A DNA stretch of 46,113 nucleotides, taken from positions 1 to 46,113 of the forward strand of contig PKDJ01000130.1 in assembly GCA_002862545.1 (NCBI GenBank), in the 5' to 3' direction. The DNA is from Pseudomonadota bacterium. Its GTDB lineage: Bacteria > Myxococcota_A > UBA796 > GCA-2862545. Under the pieces are notes generated by a model. The model was not told the DNA's origin, did no database searches, and saw only the letters and a list, made by a program, of their open reading frames with translations. Positions 1-5,936 of this stretch are shown in pieces; the stretch's first letter is position 1; each line of letters begins with the position of its first letter. Both the position numbers and the translations under genes were made by a program.

Positions 1-615
1 GCCTACGTCTACCGCGACGACGTGATGCTGAACATCGAGCTCCCCTGGAACTGGCGCTTCGGCATCGCAGGTCGGCCCATCCAGAACCTCGAGATCGAGT
101 TCGCCCTCGGCTACCAGACGTGGTCCTCCCTCCAGGACATCGAGGTCACCGAGATCGACATCACGGTCAAGAGCCCACTGCTGGAGCTGACGGGCGACAA
201 CAAGCTGCCCAACAAGCTGGGGCTTCCGGCGGGACTGCAGAACGTGTGGAGCTACCGGCTCGGAGCCGAGTGGCGCGCGATGGATGAGCTCGAGGTGCGG
301 GTCGGCGGCTTCTACGAGCCGAGCTCCGTGCCCGAGCAGGAGCTCACGGTCGCCCTGATGGACCCGGACAAGTGGCAGCTCGGTGGAGGTGCGAGCGTCT
401 TCCTCCTGGACGAGAGGCTTCGCTTCGATGCCGCTTTTGCGTGGCTCTTCTTCCCTGACCTCCAGATTCGAGACTCGACGGTCACTCAGATCGACGCGGG
501 CGTGCTGCCAGACATCCAGCCCGCCGTGATCGGCAACGGCAACCTCTCGGGCAGCGGCTGGATCCTGGGCCTGCAGTCGCAGGTCAGCTTTGGCAAGAAG
601 AAGGGGGAGAGCTGA
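1..615 (+). CDS. FadL/OmpP1-like outer-membrane transport protein, C-terminal part (5' end outside window)
   Basis: The frame is open from base 1, so this is the C-terminal ~204 residues of a longer protein; the first GTG/ATG codons visible (22, 25) are probably internal. The sequence alternates hydrophobic and polar residues as in beta-strands and shows stretches typical of the FadL/OmpP1/TodX family: [13 protein letters not shown] near the start, then [10 protein letters not shown], a [11 protein letters not shown] segment, and a glycine/aromatic-rich final strand. Family members form outer-membrane barrels that take up long-chain fatty acids or other hydrophobic molecules; the substrate here cannot be told. 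The tail after the last strand is unusual, ending in KKKGES rather than the terminal aromatic residue most barrels carry. The stop overlaps the thiD start by one base (TGATG), suggesting co-translation although the functions look unrelated. Confidence 0.75.
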   Translation, partial: AYVYRDDVMLNIELPWNWRFGIAGRPIQNLEIEFALGYQTWSSLQDIEVTEIDITVKSPLLELTGDNKLPNKLGLPAGLQNVWSYRLGAEWRAMDELEVRVGGFYEPSSVPEQELTVALMDPDKWQLGGGASVFLLDERLRFDAAFAWLFFPDLQIRDSTVTQIDAGVLPDIQPAVIGNGNLSGSGWILGLQSQVSFGKKKGES

Positions 616-1397
616 TGTCCTCGTGGCCCTGGCCCATCGCTCTGACCATCGCCGGCTCCGACTCGGGAGGCGGGGCGGGCATCCAGGCCGACCTCAAGAC
701 CTTCCTCGACCATGGGGTGTTCGGCACGTCCGCACTGGTCGCGATCACTGCACAGCACACGCGAGGCGTCGTGCGCGTCGACCCCGTGCCGGCAGCTGGC
801 GTGCGAGCGCAGATCGAGGCCGTGCTCGGCGACATGAGGATCTCCGCTATCAAGATCGGCATGCTCGGCACTGCCGAGCTGGCACACACCGTCGCCGACA
901 CCCTCGACTCGGTGGGCTGGACCGGCCCACTCGTGCTGGATCCGGTGATGGTCGCGTCGACCGGTCATCGCCTGCTGGACGACGACGCCGTCGCTGTGCT
1001 CCGGGAGCGCCTGCTCCCAAGGTGCACCGTCGCCACCCCCAACCTCGATGAGGCGAGAGTCTTCGCTGGGGACCTCGATCGTCAGGGCCTCGAAGACTGG
1101 GCTCTCGGCGCCCCCTGTCCAGTCCTCCTCACCGGAGGTGACGTCGTAGGGGACGCGATCATCGACACCCTCGTCACCCCGAGCGGGGTGCGCCAGTGGT
1201 CTGGACCGCGCGTCGGGGATGCCTCCTTTCACGGGACGGGCTGTACGCTGTCGAGCGCCATCGCGGCCCGCCTGGCTCATGGCGACGCTCTCGACACGGC
1301 CGTCGACCACGCCATCCGCTATGTCCGAAGCCTGATCGTCCGGTCGGCAGGCAGCGTGGGCCGCGGCAACCCCGTGCTCCCCCACGGACTCACCTGA
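615..1397 (+). CDS. thiD: Hydroxymethylpyrimidine/phosphomethylpyrimidine kinase ThiD
   Basis: A 260-residue cytosolic kinase of the ribokinase superfamily, the usual ThiD length. It phosphorylates HMP and then HMP-phosphate to HMP-pyrophosphate for thiamine biosynthesis. Visible landmarks are the N-terminal substrate motif [17 protein letters not shown], the core [20 protein letters not shown] and TPNLDEA, and the C-terminal [16 protein letters not shown] that forms the anion hole with the catalytic Cys. The ATG at 615 overlaps the upstream stop by one base, so translation is probably coupled. No other thiamine gene and no recognisable TPP riboswitch lies nearby, although the true 5' end of the operon is outside the window. 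The 3' end overlaps the convergent neighbour by 8 bases. Confidence 0.95.
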   Translation: MSSWPWPIALTIAGSDSGGGAGIQADLKTFLDHGVFGTSALVAITAQHTRGVVRVDPVPAAGVRAQIEAVLGDMRISAIKIGMLGTAELAHTVADTLDSVGWTGPLVLDPVMVASTGHRLLDDDAVAVLRERLLPRCTVATPNLDEARVFAGDLDRQGLEDWALGAPCPVLLTGGDVVGDAIIDTLVTPSGVRQWSGPRVGDASFHGTGCTLSSAIAARLAHGDALDTAVDHAIRYVRSLIVRSAGSVGRGNPVLPHGLT

Positions 1398-2325
1398 CCA
1401 GGTTCAAGCCGTAGATCGTCCCTCCGGCCTGGTTCCCCAGCGGGATCTCCCGCACGATCCTCCGCTCCACGAGATCGATCTCAAGCACTCGGGTCGGGAG
1501 CTTCCGGCCCGCCTCACCGCGCAGCAGCATTCGCGCGACCTCGCGGTGGGCTGTGCGACGCAGCATGGTCATGCCCACATAGAGTCGATCGCCGAGCACA
1601 TCGACACCGCGGCACCACCCCAGCATCCTCTCGGTGCCCGACATCGCACGCAGATCGATGTGCACCTCGACTTCGTAGCTGTGCGCGTTCACACCGAGGA
1701 CGTGCCCATCCACCCGTGTGAACCAGAGCCGTCCCTCGCGGAGTCGGCCATCGTGCGGAATGCCTCCGAGCTCGATCGTCTGGCCGTTCAGCGCCGTGCA
1801 GGCCCGCGATTCGAAGCCCGTGATCCACACCGAGCCCGCGTGATGAATGGCATGGTTGGGATGGACCGCATGAGGTTTGTAGGCGTCATGATGCGCTCTG
1901 CGGTGATCGACCATCGGCCGGTCGCCTCCCAGACGGTGGGCCGCGAGCAGCTCGCCCGACTCCGACAGCTCGAGCACACTGTCTGTGCCCGCGCAGGTGA
2001 CGGTGACCCCGCCGCCCGGTCGCGGGACGGCAGAGTGCACCGAGTGCAGCTCGGGGTGGCTCATGACGTGGACCACCGACAGGTGCCGCGTGTCGACCCA
2101 CAAGACCTCGGTCAACGTGGGCTGCAGCAGTGTGTCGGCGTCGAGTGGGGCCGCACAGGTCATCTCCTGGTCCGCATCGGGACCACTGCGCCAGTGCAGC
2201 GGCGTGACATGTCGCAGCGTGCGTCGCGCCCGACCCGTGCTGAGATCGAGCTCGACGAGATGGGCGGCGAGCGGCGTACGCGGGCGCCCATCGGGCCGAA
2301 GACCCATCGACACCATCAAGCGCAC
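1390..2325 (-). CDS. Hypothetical beta-propeller-like protein
   Basis: About 311 residues without a name I recognise. It contains repeated four-strand-like units such as HLVELDLSTGRARRTL, GGGVTVTCAGTDSVLELSESG, GRLWFTRVDGHVLGVN and TRVLEIDLVERRIVREIP, the pattern of NHL/WD-like or arylsulfotransferase-like beta-propellers. A His-rich centre (DHRRAHHDAYKPHAVHPNHA) may be a metal or active site. No signal peptide is seen, so it is probably cytosolic. The frame opens with a GTG at 2340, but I place the start at GTG 2325 because GGAGG lies six bases before it; ATG 2316 is another option. It is transcribed convergently to thiD (8-base overlap) and divergently from rpmJ. Function unknown; the propeller call rests on pattern only. 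Confidence 0.65.
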   Translation of the reverse strand: MRLMVSMGLRPDGRPRTPLAAHLVELDLSTGRARRTLRHVTPLHWRSGPDADQEMTCAAPLDADTLLQPTLTEVLWVDTRHLSVVHVMSHPELHSVHSAVPRPGGGVTVTCAGTDSVLELSESGELLAAHRLGGDRPMVDHRRAHHDAYKPHAVHPNHAIHHAGSVWITGFESRACTALNGQTIELGGIPHDGRLREGRLWFTRVDGHVLGVNAHSYEVEVHIDLRAMSGTERMLGWCRGVDVLGDRLYVGMTMLRRTAHREVARMLLRGEAGRKLPTRVLEIDLVERRIVREIPLGNQAGGTIYGLNLVR

Positions 2326-2345
2326 GCGCGACCTCCACACCTCAG

Positions 2346-2374
2346 TTGACGGGCACCGTCGGCACCGCTAAGAG
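2346..2374 (+). promoter_or_regulatory. Candidate promoter for rpmJ
   Basis: TTGACG at 2346-2351 is followed after exactly 17 bases by TAAGAG at 2369-2374. This fits a sigma-70-like -35/-10 pair with a good -35 and a weak -10 (3 of 6). Transcription would start near 2381, about 26 bases before the rpmJ ATG. No obvious Zur-like palindrome was seen beside it. Confidence 0.4.
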
Positions 2375-2406
2375 CGCCGGGTCGTAACATCTCGATCGAG
2401 GACCCC

Positions 2407-2547
2407 ATGAAGGTCGCAAACTCCCTCCGTAGCTTGAAGTCGCGCCACAAGGACTGCCAGGTCGTCCGTCGTCGTGGTCGCGTCTACGTGATCAACAAGA
2501 CGAACCCCCGGTTCAAGGCTCGTCAGGGCTCGTCGAAGAAGAAGTAG
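2407..2547 (+). CDS. rpmJ: Ribosomal protein L36, zinc-independent (C-minus) form
   Basis: A 46-codon gene reading [20 protein letters not shown] and continuing through [18 protein letters not shown], which is unmistakably bacterial L36 of the alternative (YkgO-like) type, a 50S subunit protein. Classical L36 carries a Cys/Cys/Cys/His zinc ribbon; here only one Cys (residue 17) and one His (14) remain, so this is the zinc-free version. The start has a GAGGA ribosome-binding site five bases upstream. It is monocistronic, with its own candidate promoter. The common alternative form ends near residue 41 at KARQG; here SSKKK follows. In E. coli this paralogue is made under zinc starvation, but no zinc regulation can be shown here. 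Confidence 0.95.
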   Translation: MKVANSLRSLKSRHKDCQVVRRRGRVYVINKTNPRFKARQGSSKKK

Positions 2548-2594
2548 CCATCCTGCGTGATCGTATGGCGAGCGGCGCCGTGTAGACTGCCGCC

Positions 2595-3230
2595 ATGCCA
2601 AACACGTTCATGCAGCTCGCGCCCGAGTTCGGCGGCACCCGCTTTGGTCCCTACCCGGGGATCATTCACGTTGGCAGCGACGGAAAGCGCTGCCAGCTTC
2701 AGCTCAGCCCGAACATGGGAATCCTGCCGCACCACGCGTCGGTGATGCCACAGCCTGACGGCAGCTACGTCGTCGGGCCCGTGTCGGCGAGTGCGGGTGT
2801 CTTCCTGATCCAGGCCGGCACCGCACAGGTCTGGCCCGTGAAGGCGATGGTGCAGGCCAAGGTGGGCGACCAGGTGGTCTTCGGCACACCGAGCGGCCCC
2901 CGATTTCAGCTCCAGACCGACGGCCCGACCAGCTCGGCACCCGGCATTAGTGGCCCGCAGGGCGCAGCGAGCGCCGCCAGCAGCGGACAAGCAGGAAGTA
3001 CACTCGCAACCGGCATTGCCAACGAGGTCCAGCGGCGAGCCATGGCTCGGTTGCTCACCACCAGCCCGTTCCGCGACATCTACTACTTCTGGGGCCGCTA
3101 CAAGGTCGGAACCTTCAGCAACCCGTACTACATCGTCGGAGCCGCCGGCGCAGTGGTCAGCGCAATCGCAGTTGGCGGCCTCTCCTGCAGCGGCATCCTC
3201 GCCGCAGTCTGGGCCTCGATGCGGTACTGA
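2595..3230 (+). CDS. FHA-like domain protein with C-terminal membrane segment
   Basis: A 211-residue protein. Residues ~13-108 resemble a forkhead-associated (FHA) fold: IIHVGSDGKRCQLQL, then PHHASVMPQPDGSYVV, VFLIQAGTAQVWPVKAM and VGDQVVFGTPSGPRFQL, matching the usual order of GRxxxxD, H-A, strand pairs and GDxixxG. The canonical Gly-Arg and Ser-x-x-His signature is altered (GSDGK, LPHHA), so phosphothreonine binding is uncertain. A low-complexity Gly/Ala/Ser linker (~109-140) leads to a helical segment and a hydrophobic stretch (~178-205) that could be one or two membrane helices, placing the FHA-like domain in the cytoplasm. No ribosome-binding site precedes the ATG, but TAGACT lies seven bases upstream. 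No operon partner is obvious; a link to the Ser/Thr kinase at 23-24 kb is only a guess. Confidence 0.6.
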   Translation: MPNTFMQLAPEFGGTRFGPYPGIIHVGSDGKRCQLQLSPNMGILPHHASVMPQPDGSYVVGPVSASAGVFLIQAGTAQVWPVKAMVQAKVGDQVVFGTPSGPRFQLQTDGPTSSAPGISGPQGAASAASSGQAGSTLATGIANEVQRRAMARLLTTSPFRDIYYFWGRYKVGTFSNPYYIVGAAGAVVSAIAVGGLSCSGILAAVWASMRY

Positions 3231-3280
3231 CCGGAAGCCGTTACGCGCGACCACCTCGTGCAGAGCCGACGGGAGGTCGC

Positions 3281-4237
3281 ATGGAGCGAAGCCAGCTCGC
3301 CATCATCGGTGCCCTCAGCAGTCTCCTCCTTCTCGCGTTCGCCGGCGGGACGATCTTCAACGGCACGTCGACGCCAGAAGTCGCCCCTCCGGTTCCCGCG
3401 CCCGCACCTCCGCCGGAGACCGAAGCCAAGGCCAAGGCGCCCGCAGAGTCCCCGCCGAAGCGAGACCTCCCCGCCCGGACCGAGGTGAGCGCGGACGACT
3501 ACACGACGACCGCGAGTGGGCTCCAGTACTTCGACATCGTCGAAGGTGAAGGTAAGCAGCCGATGAATGGAGGCGACATCGTCGTCGACTACAGCGGCTG
3601 GCTCGAGGACGGCACCCTCTTCGATTCCTCCTTCAAGCGTGCCGATCCGTACCGGTTCCCCTTCGGCAAGGGCAAGTCACTCGACGGCTGGTTCGAGGGC
3701 GTCGCCACGATGAAGACGGGCGGCAAGCGCCAGCTGCGAATCCCACCCAACCTCGGCTACGGCGACAAGGGGGCGCCTCCTGCCATCCCGCCGGGCGCTG
3801 TGCTGATCTTCGACGTCGAGCTGAAGGACGTCTTCGAGCCCGAGCTGCCACCCGAGGTACCCGAGGACGCCTGGGTCACGACCGAGAGCGGACTGAAGCT
3901 CGCCACCCTTCAGAAGGGAGAGGGAGCGACACCCCAGAAGGGCGCCGTGGTGTCGGTCAACTACACAGGCTGGCTGCCGGACCAGACGGTCTTCGACACG
4001 TCCAAGAGACGCGGCAAGCCCCTGCAGTTCCCCGCAGGCACAGGAATGGTGATCCCCGGCTGGGACGAGGGTGTCCTCACCATGAGCGTCGGAGACACCG
4101 TGCTCATGCAGATCCCCCCCGAGCTCGCCTACGGAGAGTTTGGCTTTCCTCCAATGATCCCACCGAAGAGCGAGCTCGTCTTCAAGGTGGAACTCCTGTC
4201 GATCGACACCCCTGCCCCCGCAGCGCCCAGCCCCTGA
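3281..4237 (+). CDS. Exported double-domain FKBP-type peptidyl-prolyl isomerase
   Basis: A 318-residue protein with an N-terminal hydrophobic segment (residues ~6-27) that is an uncleaved anchor or signal peptide, then a Pro/Ala-rich linker (~30-65), then two FKBP domains. Domain 1 (~70-185) shows VVDYSGWLEDGTLFDSS and GGKRQLRIPPNLGYGDKG; domain 2 (~195-310) shows VSVNYTGWLPDQTVFDTS and VLMQIPPELAYGEFG. FKBPs catalyse cis-trans isomerisation of Xaa-Pro bonds and help fold exported proteins; the location is the periplasm or outer face of the inner membrane. Active-site Tyr, Asp, Phe, Ile and Tyr positions look kept in both. Two fused domains are less common than one and could give chaperone-like clamp behaviour. 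The stop codon sits in the left arm of a terminator-like hairpin. Confidence 0.92.
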   Translation: MERSQLAIIGALSSLLLLAFAGGTIFNGTSTPEVAPPVPAPAPPPETEAKAKAPAESPPKRDLPARTEVSADDYTTTASGLQYFDIVEGEGKQPMNGGDIVVDYSGWLEDGTLFDSSFKRADPYRFPFGKGKSLDGWFEGVATMKTGGKRQLRIPPNLGYGDKGAPPAIPPGAVLIFDVELKDVFEPELPPEVPEDAWVTTESGLKLATLQKGEGATPQKGAVVSVNYTGWLPDQTVFDTSKRRGKPLQFPAGTGMVIPGWDEGVLTMSVGDTVLMQIPPELAYGEFGFPPMIPPKSELVFKVELLSIDTPAPAAPSP

Positions 4238-4256
4238 CGCTCCCACGCGTCAGGGG
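4231..4256. terminator. Perfect 10-bp hairpin shared by two convergent genes
   Basis: CCCCTGACGC (4231-4240), a six-base loop, and its exact complement GCGTCAGGGG (4247-4256). No T-run follows. The stop codon TGA of the FKBP gene (4235-4237) and that of the convergent gene (4252-4250) occupy mirror-image places in the two arms. Probably a bidirectional terminator. Confidence 0.65.
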
Positions 4257-5008
4257 ATTCGGCAGAGCCGCTCATCGACGAGGTACTGCGCGCCGAGCGC
4301 CCAGAGCGGCTCTGGCTGCGCTCGGAGCTGACGGATGCGCCGTCGGGTGCGGTCGAGCGTGTCGGCGATGGAGCCGGTGTCGAAGCCCAAGTGCTTTGCA
4401 AGATGGACGAAGAGCCGGAAGCAGCGATGGTCGTCAGGCAGGACGCCGACCACGGCGGCCGACACCCGCAGGACATCGAACAGCGACGGCCTGTGATGCG
4501 GACCTGGCGTCTCTGCCGGAAGACTCGCGCCCCCCAGTCGACGATGCACCTCGGCCGCATCGACCGCAGCCCGCAGCGGTGTTGCATCGAACTCCAGCAT
4601 CTCCCGCAGCCCCATGAGGTCGCGATGGCTCGTCCACGTGCTCTCGAGCGGTCGGATCAGCTCCTCCCCGAGAGGTGCGCTGTGGGCCCACACGACAGCC
4701 TCGAGCACATCTCCTTCGACCGCTCGCTCCCGCTGATTCACGACGGTGCCGAGAGGAACACCCCAGTTCCGGGCCTCCCACGACACACCGATCCGCAGAC
4801 CACGCAGCATGTAGGACAGAGACCGCGCGTCTCGCGCGTCGATCACGAGGCGCACCAGCGGGCCGGAGAAGCCGAAGGCCACCAAGGTCGCACCCTGTCT
4901 TGCCGCGCAGCGACGCAGTCTCGTGAGCAGGCCGTACCGGTACATCGCCGAGCGGAGCCAGGCGTGCTCATCCTCGGTTCCCCAAGTCACGCAGAACCAC
5001 ATTCTCAC
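4250..5008 (-). CDS. Degenerate REP-associated tyrosine transposase (RAYT/Y1)-like protein without the HUH motif
   Basis: A 252-residue protein aligning by eye with the TnpA_REP (Y1) family. The opening MWFCVTWGTEDEHAWLRSAM matches the first strand and helix; ATLVAFGFSGPLVRLVI stands where family members have an HVMPNHVHLL-type HUH metal motif; WAHSAPLGEELIRPLESTW and SHRDLMG match the family's YIHLNPVRAGL...YPWSSY block. The C-terminal ~80 residues (LFDVLRVSAAVVGVL through DTLDRTRRRIRQLRA) look like the DnaA-like helix-turn-helix many such proteins carry. With both HUH histidines gone, nicking activity is unlikely; a domesticated DNA-binding role is my inference. Initiation at ATG 5008 gives GGTGAGA just upstream as a weak ribosome-binding site. 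A perfect 18-bp palindrome lies 74 bases upstream. Confidence 0.55.
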   Translation of the reverse strand: MRMWFCVTWGTEDEHAWLRSAMYRYGLLTRLRRCAARQGATLVAFGFSGPLVRLVIDARDARSLSYMLRGLRIGVSWEARNWGVPLGTVVNQRERAVEGDVLEAVVWAHSAPLGEELIRPLESTWTSHRDLMGLREMLEFDATPLRAAVDAAEVHRRLGGASLPAETPGPHHRPSLFDVLRVSAAVVGVLPDDHRCFRLFVHLAKHLGFDTGSIADTLDRTRRRIRQLRAQPEPLWALGAQYLVDERLCRIP

Positions 5009-5138
5009 CTCCCATGGCCTGGGAGAGCAAGAGTGGAGCCAGCCGACTGTTGGCCTTCGACCGTCGAGCGTCAGGCGCTAGCCGACGGACGTCCGTCGGA
5101 CTTCCGTCACTTCCGACACCCGCTGAACATCCGAGCAG
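5009..5138. other. Intergenic region with clustered inverted repeats
   Basis: 130 bases between the RAYT-like gene and the Nudix gene, both on the minus strand. It holds the 18-bp palindrome at 5082-5099, a second inverted repeat GTCGGA (5095-5100)/TCCGAC (5112-5117) overlapping it, and several further CCGTC/GACGG words. No open reading frame of its own is convincing. Confidence 0.5.
5082..5099. repeat. Perfect 18-bp palindrome CCGACGGACGTCCGTCGG
   Basis: The sequence equals its own reverse complement over 18 bases. It lies upstream of the RAYT-like gene, where REP palindromes sit in classical RAYT systems. It could be a REP-like element, an operator, or a terminator for the Nudix transcript. 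I did not find a second copy in this window. Confidence 0.6.
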
Positions 5139-5936
5139 TCAGCTGGCGTCCAGCCCGCCAGAGGCCACCCACCGACCATCGGCGTAGCCGATGTGGCGGG
5201 CGAGACCCGGGATCGCCTCTTCGGGATGCTCGGCGTGCCCCGGCAAGAGCAGCTCCATTCCTCCGTCCGTGAAGCGCATCACCGGCATGATTGGCCGATG
5301 TGGCCTGGCGCGAGCGGCTGCGAGCACTGCCTCGGCGCTGCCATGCTGGGCAAGCTCCCGCAGGGTCCACCACGTGGGCGGAGCGAGCGGAAACTCGGAC
5401 ATGGCCTTCGCGCACAGCTCGCCCGGGCTGAACCAGCCACTGGCGACGGTCTCTGACTCGTCGTGCCGGCCGACACGCTCCGCGATCTGGGCAACGAGGA
5501 AGCGGGTGTCATAGCGCCGCGGCTCGGCTTCCGGAGTGATCCACCACGACCAGAGCTCGACCCGCGACAGATCAAGCGCCGCACCGTGTGTCTCGAGGAG
5601 TCCGGCGAGCTGACACTCGCCACGCGCGAGCGGGCCCCTCGAGGCCTCCGGGATGCTCCCCTCACCCAGCCAGACACCGGACTCTTCGAAGGTCTCCCGC
5701 ACGCCTGCCACGAGGTGAGCCCGCGCATCGGCCTCCGACAGACCCATCCGACGGACGAGCGCCTCCCCGCCCACGACACGGGCGACGTCGTAGTCCGCGC
5801 GGTCGACTCGCCCGCCGGGGAACACCCAGGCGTTGGGGAGAAAGCCACTTCGTCGATGTCGCTGCACGAGGAAGACCTCGAGCCCTGCATCACCGTCTCG
5901 CACCAGGATGATGGTCGTTGCTCGACGCAAGCTCAT
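5139..5936 (-). CDS. NUDT19-type Nudix hydrolase
   Basis: About 265 residues, starting at the ATG whose first base is 5936. It begins [22 protein letters not shown] and carries a Nudix box split by a long insertion: WVFPGGRVD near residue 40, then about 45 residues, then [12 protein letters not shown]. This arrangement, with VFPGG and REXFEEXG kept and a large insert between them, is typical of the NUDT19 group (CoA/acyl-CoA diphosphatases), which hydrolyse a pyrophosphate bond in the nucleoside moiety. A later block, [22 protein letters not shown], also matches that group. The ATG overlaps the stop of the upstream gene by four bases (ATGA), so it is translationally coupled to the TSP3/barrel gene although no functional link is clear. 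Probably cytosolic; the substrate is not certain. Confidence 0.85.
   Translation of the reverse strand: MSLRRATTIILVRDGDAGLEVFLVQRHRRSGFLPNAWVFPGGRVDRADYDVARVVGGEALVRRMGLSEADARAHLVAGVRETFEESGVWLGEGSIPEASRGPLARGECQLAGLLETHGAALDLSRVELWSWWITPEAEPRRYDTRFLVAQIAERVGRHDESETVASGWFSPGELCAKAMSEFPLAPPTWWTLRELAQHGSAEAVLAAARARPHRPIMPVMRFTDGGMELLLPGHAEHPEEAIPGLARHIGYADGRWVASGGLDAS

Noticed and set aside
598-2544. Recurring Lys-rich C-termini (KKKGES, SSKKK, DRKKKK) as a shared tag
   Set aside because: The proteins are an outer-membrane barrel, a ribosomal protein and a secreted protein (the last at 14285) with different destinations; most simply coincidence.
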